Source: Erythrobacter aurantius
Lineage (GTDB): Bacteria > Pseudomonadota > Alphaproteobacteria > Sphingomonadales > Sphingomonadaceae
Reading direction: 5' to 3'
Length of the DNA stretch: 64,000 bases
Assembly: GCF_023823125.1 (NCBI RefSeq)
Contig: NZ_CP090949.1
Span: 2,690,001-2,754,000, forward strand
This document shows positions 26,595 through 35,123 of the stretch, one piece after another. The notes under the pieces were generated by a model that ran no database searches, had not been told where the DNA came from, and saw nothing but the letters and a program-made list of their open reading frames with translations. The position numbers and the translations under genes were made by a program. The stretch's first letter is position 1. The number at the start of each line of letters is the position of its first letter.

Positions 26595-26612
26595 TCAGCC
26601 CGATGGCCGGCA

Positions 26613-27758
26613 TCAGGCCACCAGAGCGGATTCCGGCGCATCCCAGGGGATGTGCCGGTCATCCACCAGCACCAGATTGTTCGGCCGGATCAGCTCTGCA
26701 TCGGTCTGGAACCCAAGCAGCTGATCGGCTGGCAGGTCGGGATTGTTGACCAGCACGCGGGTTTCCTCCGCGGAGAAATCGCTGAGCCCTCGGGCCAGCT
26801 CCTTGCCGCTCGCATCGTAGATGTGGAGTACGTCGCCACGGCTGAAATCGCCGTCGAGCGAAGCAATGTCTAGGCGGGTGATCGGCTCTCCCTGTCCGAG
26901 CTTGGCGGCGGCAGCATCATGCAGCACCAGTGCACCCGCCATCTGCAAGCGGTCCGCCAGCCATGCACGCCAGCCGGACATCGGCTTATCGTGCGCGACG
27001 CAGACGGTGCAGAGTCGTTCGCCCCGGACAATCGATGACAGTGGCCGTTCCGCTTCGCCATTGGCGATGTAGGTGGTGCAGCCGCTGTTCTGCGCCATGT
27101 TCGCGGCCTGGAGTTTCGTGAACATGCCTCCGGTTCCGAGGCTGCTGACTCCGCTGGCTGCATCGAGATACTCGTTCACATCCTCGACCCGCTCAACCAG
27201 CCGGGCGCCTTCTTCAGATGGATCGCGATCGAAGAGGCCGTCGACGCCGGTCAGGATGATGAATTCGTCCGCGCCGACCATCTGCGCGATCTTCGCCGCC
27301 AGCCGATCGTTGTCGCCCACGCGGATTTCCTCGGTCGTGATCGTGTCGTTTTCGTTCACAACCGGCACGATGGATGATTTGAGCAGGCGATGCAGCGTGT
27401 TCTTGGTGTTGAGGAAGCGGCGGTGATCCTCGAAGTCACCGAGCGTGACGAGGATCTGGGCGATCTCCATTCCGAATTCGTGGCCGACTTGCTTGTAGGC
27501 GTTGAGCAACAGCGGCATGCCGCAAGCTGCGGCGGCCTGCTTGTCGCTCAGCCCGGCGGTTTCCGGCGTCTCCCCGACCAGCCGCATGCCCAGAGCTACT
27601 GCGCCGGATGAACACAGGATCACATCGTAGCCATCGGATTTGAGCCGGGCGATGTCTTCCAGCAGCCTTTGCATGAACCCGAAACGGGGGGTGAGCAAAT
27701 CGGAGTTGGCAAGCAGGCTGGATCCCACTTTGACGACAAGTTTCTTGTTTTCAGACAC
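26613..27758 (-). CDS. proB: Glutamate 5-kinase
   Basis: First step of proline synthesis: ATP-dependent phosphorylation of glutamate. The 381 residues comprise an amino-acid kinase domain (VVKVGSSLL at the start, SSGAVALGM, VNENDTITTEE, GDNDRLAA, TGGMFTKLQAA) and a C-terminal PUA domain (about 285-375). The start is taken as GTG 27758 (SENKKLVVKVG) because AGGA precedes it. The open frame runs on to 27824 but would add an unrelated extension. The gene is divergent from proC across an AT-rich gap with a 17-base palindrome. Confidence 0.95.
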   Translation of the reverse strand: MSENKKLVVKVGSSLLANSDLLTPRFGFMQRLLEDIARLKSDGYDVILCSSGAVALGMRLVGETPETAGLSDKQAAAACGMPLLLNAYKQVGHEFGMEIAQILVTLGDFEDHRRFLNTKNTLHRLLKSSIVPVVNENDTITTEEIRVGDNDRLAAKIAQMVGADEFIILTGVDGLFDRDPSEEGARLVERVEDVNEYLDAASGVSSLGTGGMFTKLQAANMAQNSGCTTYIANGEAERPLSSIVRGERLCTVCVAHDKPMSGWRAWLADRLQMAGALVLHDAAAAKLGQGEPITRLDIASLDGDFSRGDVLHIYDASGKELARGLSDFSAEETRVLVNNPDLPADQLLGFQTDAELIRPNNLVLVDDRHIPWDAPESALVA

Positions 27759-27808
27759 ACTTAATCCTGTAAATCTCTTGAAAAATTCAGAACACCATCT
27801 AGTTAGCC

Positions 27809-27825
27809 GTTGTGCATCGCACAAC
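27809..27825. promoter_or_regulatory. Perfect 17-base palindrome between proB and proC
   Basis: GTTGTGCATCGCACAAC has 7-base arms and a 3-base centre, a shape typical of dimeric repressor operators. It lies 51-67 bases upstream of the proB start and 120-138 upstream of proC, so it could control either. No regulator can be named. Confidence 0.5.
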
Positions 27826-27839
27826 CACCCGATTTCAAA

Positions 27840-27901
27840 TTTCTAGTAACAAAATTCGCATCGATGTATTCGGCAATATTGTTTCTAGTAAACTTTTTCT
27901 C
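27840..27901. repeat. Two direct TTTCTAGTAA repeats in the proB-proC gap
   Basis: TTTCTAGTAA occurs at 27840-27849 and again at 27892-27901, about five helical turns apart (52 bases), in a markedly AT-rich stretch. CTAG is rare in this GC-rich DNA. A similar CTAGTAA occurs at 34238, before a LuxR-type gene. These may be regulator-binding sites; this is a visual observation only. Confidence 0.35.
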
Positions 27902-27946
27902 TCGGGCATTTTGAATTTACCAATTTAGATTTTTACGGATTTTGAT

Positions 27947-28723
27947 TTGAATATTCTAATGATAGGCTGCGGAAAGATGGGAGGATCACTCCTCTATTTT
28001 TGGAATAATGAGAACGATGACTTCACTATAGTTGATCCGTTCCTCGATTCCGGGCCCGAAGGAACCCGGCTTGTAAAAGGGGTGGAGGCCATCGAAGGAC
28101 ACCGCTTCGACATTGTCGTCGTCGCCATCAAGCCGCAGCAGATCGACGAAAGCGTTCCGCTTTACCGGGACTTTTTTGCCGAAGATGGCGTGCTGCTGTC
28201 TATTGCCGCAGGATGCTCGATCGACCGGTTGAAGCGCGCGTGCGGGGGGCGACCGGTTATCCGGGTGATGCCCAATTTGCCCGCCGCAGTCGGCGCCGGG
28301 GTCAGCGGTATCTGCGCCAGCGATGACGTGCCCCCTGCCCGGCTCGATCATGCGCGCGCGCTGATGCAACGCACCGGAACGGTGATCGAGGTGGAGAGCG
28401 AAGACGCGCTCGATCGGGTCACGGCGGTTGCGGGCTCCGGTCCGGGCTATGTCTTCGAAATGGCACGCGCCTATGTCGAAGCGGCGATGGAACTGGGCTT
28501 TGACGAGGCGGATGCCCGGCGCATTGTGCTTGGCACGATGCAGGGCACGCTCGCCATGGCGGAAAAGACCGGGGAGCCGTTGGAGCAATTGCGCAACTCC
28601 GTCACCAGCAAGGGCGGGACAACCGCCGCAGGCCTGGCCGCGCTCAATGGCGATGAACAATTCAGCGGACTGATCCGCGACACACTGCGGGCAGCCTATG
28701 CCCGCGCCGAAGAGCTGCGCTGA
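27947..28723 (+). CDS. proC: Pyrroline-5-carboxylate reductase
   Basis: Last step of proline synthesis (NAD(P)H-dependent). The 258-residue protein starts with the Rossmann motif [11 protein letters not shown], has [10 protein letters not shown] in the middle, and ends with the ProC signature region [25 protein letters not shown] and [19 protein letters not shown]. The start is taken as TTG 27947, which preserves the first beta strand; ATG 27959 would remove it. The first ~90 bases are AT-rich ([11 protein letters not shown]) in contrast to the rest. The gene is followed 44 bases later by proA. Confidence 0.93.
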   Translation: MNILMIGCGKMGGSLLYFWNNENDDFTIVDPFLDSGPEGTRLVKGVEAIEGHRFDIVVVAIKPQQIDESVPLYRDFFAEDGVLLSIAAGCSIDRLKRACGGRPVIRVMPNLPAAVGAGVSGICASDDVPPARLDHARALMQRTGTVIEVESEDALDRVTAVAGSGPGYVFEMARAYVEAAMELGFDEADARRIVLGTMQGTLAMAEKTGEPLEQLRNSVTSKGGTTAAGLAALNGDEQFSGLIRDTLRAAYARAEELR

Positions 28724-28767
28724 GAAAAAACAAGCGCGCCTTCGCAATTCGGAATAAGAGGGAAAAG

Positions 28768-30033
28768 ATGAACGACCAAGGCCAAGACCCTGCCATGCAT
28801 ATCATCGAACTGGGTGAACGCGCCCGCGCGGCCACGCGCCGCCTTGCTGCGGCTTCGACCGAGGCCAAGAACCTTGCGCTGACAGAAGCGGCGAAGGCGC
28901 TGCGCAGCCGGACCGCGCAACTGATCGAGGCCAATACCAAAGACGTCGATAGCGTGCGCGGGTCAAAGCCCGATGCCTTCATCGACCGGCTGATGCTGGA
29001 TGAGGCCAGGATCGAAGGCATGGCCTGCGCGCTTGAGGAAATCGCCGCCCTGCCCGATCCCGTCGGACGCGCGCTGGCGACCTTTGATCGGCCCAACGGC
29101 CTGAAGATCGAACGTGTTGCCGTGCCCATCGGCGTGATCGGCATGATCTATGAATCACGCCCCAACGTCGGCGCCGATGCGAGCGCACTGTGCCTCAAAT
29201 CGGGCAATGCGGTCATCCTGCGCGGCGGATCGGAAAGCCGCCATTCGACCCGTGAAATTGTGGCCTGCATGCGCGCAGGGCTCGCCGCAGCCGGACTGCC
29301 CGAGGATGCGGTGCAGACCGTCGGCACCACTGCGCGAGAGGCCGTAGCCGAATTGCTGCGCGCGGTGGATCATATCGATCTGGTGATCCCGCGCGGCGGG
29401 CGCGGTCTGACAGAGCTGGTGCGCGACGAAGCCAAGGTTCCCACGCTGCTGCACCTCGATGGCAACTGCCACACCTATGTCCATGCAGCCGCCGACCTCG
29501 ACAAGGCCGCAGCAATCATCCGCAACGCCAAGCTGCGGCGCACCGGGATTTGCGGCGCGACCGAAAGCCTGGTGATCGACAGCGCGATCGCCGAAAGCTT
29601 CATCCCGAAGCTGGTCGAAACGCTTGGCGCGGATTGCGAATTGCGCGGCGATGCGCGTGCGGTGGCGATCTCCTCGACCATCCTCCCCGCAAGCGAGGAG
29701 GACTGGAACACCGAATACCTCGGCCCCATCGCCAGCGTGAAGGTGGTCGACAGTCTGGACGAGGCCATCGGCTGGGTCGCCGATCATTCGAGCGCGCACA
29801 CCGATGCGATCATCACCGAAGACGCGGATGCCGCGCGGCGGTTTATGACCGCAATCGACAGCGCGGTGGTGATGCACAACGCCTCCACGCAATTCTCCGA
29901 CGGCGGCGAATTCGGCATGGGCGCGGAAATCGGCATCGCCACGGGCAAGATGCACGCGCGCGGCCCGGTGGGGTTGGAACAATTGTGCAGCTTCAAATAC
30001 CTGGTGCACGGATCCGGTCAGGTTCGTCCCTGA
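28768..30033 (+). CDS. proA: Gamma-glutamyl phosphate reductase
   Basis: Second step of proline synthesis: reduces glutamyl-5-phosphate to the semialdehyde with NADPH. The 421 residues include [33 protein letters not shown] with the catalytic Cys elsewhere in [13 protein letters not shown], and the ending [45 protein letters not shown] precedes ATG 28768. With proB and proC it gives the complete glutamate-to-proline pathway within 3.4 kb, the putative proline importer following. Confidence 0.96.
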   Translation: MNDQGQDPAMHIIELGERARAATRRLAAASTEAKNLALTEAAKALRSRTAQLIEANTKDVDSVRGSKPDAFIDRLMLDEARIEGMACALEEIAALPDPVGRALATFDRPNGLKIERVAVPIGVIGMIYESRPNVGADASALCLKSGNAVILRGGSESRHSTREIVACMRAGLAAAGLPEDAVQTVGTTAREAVAELLRAVDHIDLVIPRGGRGLTELVRDEAKVPTLLHLDGNCHTYVHAAADLDKAAAIIRNAKLRRTGICGATESLVIDSAIAESFIPKLVETLGADCELRGDARAVAISSTILPASEEDWNTEYLGPIASVKVVDSLDEAIGWVADHSSAHTDAIITEDADAARRFMTAIDSAVVMHNASTQFSDGGEFGMGAEIGIATGKMHARGPVGLEQLCSFKYLVHGSGQVRP

Positions 30034-30089
30034 TCTGCCACGATTTCGACCGTTCTGACCCTTTCAACACCTGATTGGTGCCCTTTGCC

Positions 30090-31571
30090 ATGAATTCAGC
30101 CACTCTCGCCTCGCTTGCCGCCTATTTCGTCCTGATGCTCGGCATCGGGCTTTACGCCTGGAAGAAATCAACCGAGGATTCAGAAGGTTACTTGCTAGCC
30201 GGACGAAACCTCCCGCCAGCCGTGGCGGCGCTTTCTGCGGGGGCATCGGACATGTCGGGATGGCTGCTGCTGGGCCTTCCGGGCGCATTGTACCTCACCG
30301 GGCTTTCGGCAGCATGGATCGGGATCGGGCTGTTCGTGGGCGCAGTCGTCAACTGGATCGTCGTCGCCCCGCGCCTGCGCGAACAGACCGAAAGCTACGG
30401 TAACGCGCTGACAATCCCGCAATTTCTCGCCAACCGCTTCCCCGATCAGGGCACCAATCTGAGAGTGATCAGCGCGATCGTCATCGTGGTGTTCTTCACG
30501 GTCTACACCGCCGCAGGATTGGTCGGCGGAGGAAAGCTGTTCGAAACCGCCTTTGCCGGTGTGCTGCCGAATACGGGCATGAGCGATTACATGCTCGGTA
30601 TCGTGATTACCGCCGGCATCGTGCTTGCCTACACCATGATCGGCGGATTCCTGGCGGTAAGCCTGACCGACTTCGTGCAAGGTCTGATCATGATGATCGC
30701 GCTGATCATCATGCCCTTGGTGGTCATGTTTGGACCGGGAGGCACGGCGGGCGGATCGCTGGCGGAAGTGCCGGTGGACGGTTTTCTCAGTTTCACCGAA
30801 GGCTTGACCCTGCTCGGCTTCATCAGCGCGGTAACATGGGGGCTTGGCTATTTCGGCCAGCCGCACATCATCGTGCGTTTCATGGCGATCGATACCGTGA
30901 AGAAGGTCGCCCGTGCGCGCACATACGGCCTTTCCTGGATGGCAGTGTCGCTGCTTGGCGCAGTCGGAATGGGGCTTGCCGGACGCGCCTATGCCGAACG
31001 CAATGGTCTGGTGGTAGAGGACGCGGAGACGATCTTCATCGTGCTTGCCGAACTGCTGTTCCATCCGGCCGTAACCGGGTTCCTGTTCGCGGCATTGCTG
31101 GCCGCGATCATGAGCACGATTTCGTCGCAATTGCTGGTGTCCTCAAGCTCGCTGACAGAGGATTTCTACCGCCTGTTCCTGCGCAAGAACGCCAGTGAGC
31201 GGGAAGCGGTAAACGTCGGACGCGTCTGTGTTGCGCTGGTGGCGGTTGCCGCCATCATCATGGCAAGCGATCCCAATTCGCAGGTCCTCGGCCTTGTGGC
31301 CAACGCGTGGGCCGGTTTCGGCGCAGCCTTCGGCCCGCTGATCATTCTGGCGCTGACCTGGCGCGGGATGACCGGTGCAGGCGCGGTTGCCGGCCTTGTG
31401 ACGGGCGCCGTGGTGGCTGGCGGCTGGATCGCAATGGGCTGGAATTCGAGCTTCATGGGCGGCGAAGGGCTGTATGAAATCGTGCCCGGCTTCATCGCCG
31501 CGTGGATCGCAATTGTTGTCGTCAGCAAGGCGACCGAGGGCAACAATCCGACGGCTCAACCCGCGCAATGA
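30090..31571 (+). CDS. putP: Sodium/proline symporter
   Basis: A solute:sodium symporter of about 493 residues with 13 predicted helices. Family blocks are SEGYLLAGRNLPPAVAALSAGASDMSGW, GLPGALYLTGLSAAWIGIG, YTAAGLVGGGKLFE (Na+ site region) and WGLGYFGQPHIIVRFMA, the PutP-type block. ATG 30090 is preferred over TTG 30075/GTG 30078. It follows the proline synthesis genes, so proline (an osmolyte as well as a nutrient) is the likely substrate. Direct regulation is not visible. Confidence 0.92.
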   Translation: MNSATLASLAAYFVLMLGIGLYAWKKSTEDSEGYLLAGRNLPPAVAALSAGASDMSGWLLLGLPGALYLTGLSAAWIGIGLFVGAVVNWIVVAPRLREQTESYGNALTIPQFLANRFPDQGTNLRVISAIVIVVFFTVYTAAGLVGGGKLFETAFAGVLPNTGMSDYMLGIVITAGIVLAYTMIGGFLAVSLTDFVQGLIMMIALIIMPLVVMFGPGGTAGGSLAEVPVDGFLSFTEGLTLLGFISAVTWGLGYFGQPHIIVRFMAIDTVKKVARARTYGLSWMAVSLLGAVGMGLAGRAYAERNGLVVEDAETIFIVLAELLFHPAVTGFLFAALLAAIMSTISSQLLVSSSSLTEDFYRLFLRKNASEREAVNVGRVCVALVAVAAIIMASDPNSQVLGLVANAWAGFGAAFGPLIILALTWRGMTGAGAVAGLVTGAVVAGGWIAMGWNSSFMGGEGLYEIVPGFIAAWIAIVVVSKATEGNNPTAQPAQ

Positions 31572-31666
31572 TTTCGGAAAATCCGTAACCATTCGGATGC
31601 GGCCCGCGAACTGCGCGTGGAAGGGATCGGCATTCCGCCGGTTTCCTTGCCCTATCGGAGCGCCCC

Positions 31667-32053
31667 ATGACCCGCCTGTTCCTGATCATCGCCGCCATTG
31701 GCGCTCTTGTCGTCGGAGCAATGCAACTGAGCGCACAAGCCGGCCCAACAGGCTGGACGGCCTATGACGAAGTCGAATTCATGATGGCCCAGAAAAAGGG
31801 ACGAACCATCGTGGTCGCGATCGACGGCGCGACAATATCGGCAGATCTGATGCAGGAGTGGTCGGAACACGGACTATCGGCAGATGTGCTTTATGTCCGG
31901 CTGGATCCGGCTAATCAGGCGCAGTTCCTTGCGGCACATTCCGTGGGACAGGCTCCGGCCCTGATTGCCTTCCAAGGCATGGAAGAAGTCGCCCGGGTTG
32001 AAGGGCAGATTGACCGCGACTGGATCGAAAAGGTCGCCTTGCACGCCCGCTGA
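31667..32053 (+). CDS. Exported thioredoxin-fold-like protein without CxxC
   Basis: A 128-residue protein with an N-terminal hydrophobic segment (LFLIIAAIGALVVGAM) that is a signal peptide or anchor. A compact domain follows in which the order DVLYVRLDPANQAQF, then QAPALIAFQGMEEVARVEGQ, resembles the second half of a thioredoxin fold (the Pro before beta 4 is in QAPAL). No cysteines are present, so it cannot be a redox enzyme. Function unknown. Confidence 0.6.
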   Translation: MTRLFLIIAAIGALVVGAMQLSAQAGPTGWTAYDEVEFMMAQKKGRTIVVAIDGATISADLMQEWSEHGLSADVLYVRLDPANQAQFLAAHSVGQAPALIAFQGMEEVARVEGQIDRDWIEKVALHAR

Positions 32054-32119
32054 TCCCTCTACCCTTCCCTCGTCCCCCTGATTGCGTCATCATGGCATCT
32101 GGGGAAGAGGAGCAAGACG

Positions 32120-32509
32120 ATGAGCAAGAATGACGCTCCGCGGGTGACGGGACTAGGCGGCGTATTCTACGTCGCTGGCGATCCGGAAGCGACCCGCGCA
32201 TGGTACCGCGACAAGCTTGGCCTTGAAGGCGATTATGGGCCGCAACTGGCATGGTCTGACGAGCCAAGGCAGCATCCCTATTCGCTGATCAGCCACTTTC
32301 CCGACGATCAGTACATCCAGCCAGGCAAAGGCGGATTCATGATCAACCTGAGAGTGAACGATCTCGATGGCTTCGTCGAATTGCTCAAGTCTCGCGATGT
32401 CGAGGTTCTCGACACGGCAGACGAAGGTTACGGCAAATTCGCCTGGATCCTCGATCCCAACGGGGTGAAGATCGAGCTCTGGGAACAGGTTGCTGACGAA
32501 CTACCCTGA
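32120..32509 (+). CDS. VOC-superfamily (glyoxalase/dioxygenase-fold) protein
   Basis: A 129-residue cytoplasmic protein with a vicinal-oxygen-chelate fold: GGVFYVAGDPEATRAWYRDKLGL at the start and FAWILDPNGVKIELWEQ at the end. Both are common signatures, with Glu in IELWE a typical metal ligand. AAGAGGAGC precedes ATG 32120. The substrate is unknown. Confidence 0.85.
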   Translation: MSKNDAPRVTGLGGVFYVAGDPEATRAWYRDKLGLEGDYGPQLAWSDEPRQHPYSLISHFPDDQYIQPGKGGFMINLRVNDLDGFVELLKSRDVEVLDTADEGYGKFAWILDPNGVKIELWEQVADELP

Positions 32510-32626
32510 TCGCACCCTCGATAGGGCCCGACTGACATACGGGTAATCGCGTAGCTCGATATCAGGCAAGGATTTGCCGTGTCGATTACCGGTCCGTTAA
32601 CCAATTCTCGGTACTAGTCCCTAATC

Positions 32627-33364
32627 ATGACTGTCCGGATTTCTTTCAGGGCCTTTGCCACCACTATCGCCGCCCTCGCGCTGGCCGGGTGTGGTTCCGT
32701 CATACCCGCGAGCAGTGGACCAGCGCCTGCAACCGCAAGCGCAGGGTCAAGCGAGCGCACCCAATACACCCGCGCTCCGCAAGGACGCATCGCATCTGCC
32801 CCGCAGAGCTTCGCGGCAAGACCGGAAGACGCATCATGCCTCAGCGATCTCAGCGCAGCCGGAGCCCGGTTCAATCCGCTTCCCGACACCTATGCAGGGC
32901 CGGGCTGCAACAAGCTTGGCACAGTGCAATTGTCCGCACTTTCGGGCGACGACACACAATTCGGAATCAGCAATATCGGCCCGGTGCAATGCCGCGTCGC
33001 CAGCGCCTTCACCAATTGGGCGCGCTTCGGCGTTGACCGCGCCGCGCGCCAGATACTTGGCAGCCCGCTTGCCCGGATCGAGACGATGGGCAGCTACGCC
33101 TGCCGCAATGTCGCCGGATCAACACGGCGTTCAGCCCATGCCAGTGCCGAGGCGATCGACGTGTCCGGGTTTGTACTCGAAGATGGTCGCCGGATCACAC
33201 TGACCGAAGACTGGAACGGCGGAACTGCTGCCGAACGAGAATTTCTGCGTGTTGTCCATCGCAGCGCTTGCAAGCGCTTTGGCACGGTGCTCGGCCCGGA
33301 ATACAATCGCGCACACGAAGATCACTTCCATCTGGAAGGCACCGGCTCAAGCTTCTGCCGTTAG
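32627..33364 (+). CDS. Extensin-like C-terminal domain lipoprotein
   Basis: A 245-residue protein with a lipobox (LALAGC) and a Pro/Ala/Ser-rich linker. The extensin-like domain begins about residue 85: LSALSGDDTQFGISNIGPVQCRVA, MGSYACRNVAG, SAHASAEAIDVSGFVLEDGR, and a HEDHFHLEGT ending. The conserved His/Asp residues (HxxxxAID and HxDHFH) resemble the zinc site of M15/M74-type peptidases, so a cell-wall peptidase role is plausible but unproven. ATG 32627 is probable. It is alone on the plus strand. Confidence 0.82.
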   Translation: MTVRISFRAFATTIAALALAGCGSVIPASSGPAPATASAGSSERTQYTRAPQGRIASAPQSFAARPEDASCLSDLSAAGARFNPLPDTYAGPGCNKLGTVQLSALSGDDTQFGISNIGPVQCRVASAFTNWARFGVDRAARQILGSPLARIETMGSYACRNVAGSTRRSAHASAEAIDVSGFVLEDGRRITLTEDWNGGTAAEREFLRVVHRSACKRFGTVLGPEYNRAHEDHFHLEGTGSSFCR

Positions 33365-33386
33365 AGCGGTTTCCGCCCGGACGTAT

Positions 33387-33457
33387 CGCGGCCCCAGCAT
33401 CGGGGGCGATACCGGGGCCGCGTGGGCACCGAGAGGCTATCGTGTAAGGTGCCTCTC
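33387..33457. other. Two consecutive hairpins in the convergent gap
   Basis: CGCGGCCCC (33387-33395) pairs with GGGGCCGCG (33414-33422) over an 18-base loop. GAGAGGC (33431-33437) pairs with GCCTCTC (33451-33457) over 13 bases. They lie between the convergent extensin-like and regulator genes and may be terminators without T runs or part of a small RNA. No further evidence is seen. Confidence 0.4.
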
Positions 33458-33516
33458 AGGAAAGGTGGGGATCGGCGCTGTGGCGAACATAGCCGCCTGA
33501 ACGCGATCCGTCTGAT

Positions 33517-34140
33517 TCACTGAACTTCGATCTTGGGCTCCAGCTTGGCCTCCAGCCGCAATCGAACGGCTTCGGCAGCATGGCGCGCGCCCAGCTTGTG
33601 CATCATGTTGGCTCGGTGAATTTCAACCGTGCGCGGGCTGATTTCCAGTTCCCGCGCTATGACCTTGTTGCTGCTGCCTTCCGAAAGCCATTCGAGCACT
33701 TCGCGTTCACGCTCGGAAAGGCTGGCAATCCGGTCTCGCGCTTCGATCATGCGACGGCGAGCCTCTCCGAACACCTCGGCTTCTTTTTCGATCCTGGTCA
33801 GGCACCGATCAAAGCGCTCCGCATCCAGTGGCAAAGGCAGGTAATCGAGCGCCCCGGCCTTGATCGCGGAGACGATCCGGTTTGGCGCAGGATCAGTATC
33901 CACCGCGATCACCGGCAACCAGATACCGAGCCGGCTCAGACGATCGAGGATCATCGAGATGCCGCCTTCTTCCGGCGTGTCGCGGGCAATAATGATACCT
34001 TCGCGTGGCGGATGGGCCCCGAGTTCGGAGAGGTCCCCGTAAACTTCGGAATGGTGGCCCAGATCAAACCCGACCCGCGCCAATTCGGCCCGGTGGCGGG
34101 AGTCTGAATCGATGAAGTGGAGTTGGGCTTTGCGTGTCAT
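33517..34140 (-). CDS. LuxR/FixJ-type regulator with degenerate receiver domain
   Basis: A 207-residue protein with an N-terminal receiver-like domain (about 1-115) and a LuxR helix-turn-helix at the C-terminus (LSEREREVLEWLSEGSSNKVIARELEISPRTVEIHRANMMHKLG). The receiver keeps the fold pattern (IDSDS, AGALDY), but the conserved Lys before Pro in beta 5 is Leu (YLPLPL) and the Thr of beta 4 is Val. The phosphate-accepting Asp position is unclear (IIIARDTP), so phosphorylation is doubtful. ATG 34140 is the family-like start. It lies downstream of the Anbu operon on the same strand with its own leader. Confidence 0.85.
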   Translation of the reverse strand: MTRKAQLHFIDSDSRHRAELARVGFDLGHHSEVYGDLSELGAHPPREGIIIARDTPEEGGISMILDRLSRLGIWLPVIAVDTDPAPNRIVSAIKAGALDYLPLPLDAERFDRCLTRIEKEAEVFGEARRRMIEARDRIASLSEREREVLEWLSEGSSNKVIARELEISPRTVEIHRANMMHKLGARHAAEAVRLRLEAKLEPKIEVQ

Positions 34141-34233
34141 GATTTCGGTGGTGACCGCTACCAACCGGTAAATCATCCAGCACTACACCCGATATGGAGC
34201 GATGCCCGATCAAAACACACGCAAAATATTCAA

Positions 34234-34295
34234 ATCCCTAGTAAAAATACCTCCGAAACGAACCAGAAAATCCGTAAGTATTCCTCTCTAGGGAT
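34234..34295. promoter_or_regulatory. CTAG-containing inverted repeat upstream of the LuxR-type gene
   Basis: ATCCCTAG (34234-34241) and CTAGGGAT (34288-34295) are perfect 8-base arms 46 bases apart, in an AT-rich leader 94-155 bases upstream of the regulator start. Each arm is followed or preceded by AT-rich TAC-containing sequence. The site could serve autoregulation by that regulator; this is an inference from position and shape. Confidence 0.4.
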
Positions 34296-34314
34296 AGTGT
34301 CGGCGCCGGGCGCT

Positions 34315-35058
34315 TTACCGTTCTTCGAAACGATAATCCGGCAAGGAATAGAACGCCGAGCGCAAGGCATCACCCCAGGTCGAGGATATCTCGTTGAAGT
34401 AGGGATCGTCCTGCGTCACGCGGCGCTCGTGGGTCGGCGCAAAATCATCCTTGCCGATCACCAGCAGATCCAGCGGGAGACCCACCGAAAGGTTCGCCTT
34501 GAGCGTGGAATCGAACGAAACCATCAACAGCTTCACCGCGTCTTCAAAGCTCATCCCGCGATCGTAGCCGCGGATGATGATGGGACGGCCATACTTGGTC
34601 TCCCCGATCTGGAAGAACGGCGTGTCCCAGCTGGCTTCGATGAAATTGCCTTCGGGGTAGATCATGAACAAGCGCGGCTCCATGCCTGCGATCTGCCCGG
34701 CAAGGATGATCGAGGCGGTGAACCGGCCGCTGCCCTTGGTGCCATTGGCGGATTGGGCCTCGTCGATGGTCGCGCGCAGCAGGCGTCCGATCTCGGTCGC
34801 GACGGTGAACATCGTCTTGCCCTTGATCAGCGTGTTGTTCCGCTCATCGGGTTCCTTGGTGCGTTCTTCCAGCTTGCTGATGACGGCCTGCGTCGTGGCC
34901 AGATTGCCAGCAGTCATCACGGCAATCATCCTGTCGCCCGGCACCTGCCAGGAGAACATCTTGCGAAACACGGAAATGTTGTCGACGCCCGAATTGGTGC
35001 GGGTGTCGCTCATCAGGACCAGCCCCTTGTCGAGCACCATTCCAACGCAATAGGTCAT
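34315..35058 (-). CDS. Anbu, proteasome-like N-terminal-threonine protease
   Basis: A 247-residue 20S-proteasome/HslV relative. The start is taken as ATG 35058, so removal of Met exposes Thr2 (MTYCVGMVLDKGLVLMSDTRTNSG); this Thr is the predicted nucleophile. Asp in SDTR and Lys in FRKMF complete the family site. The ORF continues ten codons upstream without sense. Anbu forms open helical rings and is unlike HslV in having no known unfoldase partner. It is the last of four genes with the permuted ATP-grasp, alpha-E and transglutaminase genes, the standard Anbu operon. Confidence 0.92.
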   Translation of the reverse strand: MTYCVGMVLDKGLVLMSDTRTNSGVDNISVFRKMFSWQVPGDRMIAVMTAGNLATTQAVISKLEERTKEPDERNNTLIKGKTMFTVATEIGRLLRATIDEAQSANGTKGSGRFTASIILAGQIAGMEPRLFMIYPEGNFIEASWDTPFFQIGETKYGRPIIIRGYDRGMSFEDAVKLLMVSFDSTLKANLSVGLPLDLLVIGKDDFAPTHERRVTQDDPYFNEISSTWGDALRSAFYSLPDYRFEER

Positions 35059-35123
35059 TCGAGAATCTCCAGAAGATCGGTCGCGCAACTATACCGGGCC
35101 GACCAGCGCGGAAAGCACAATTG

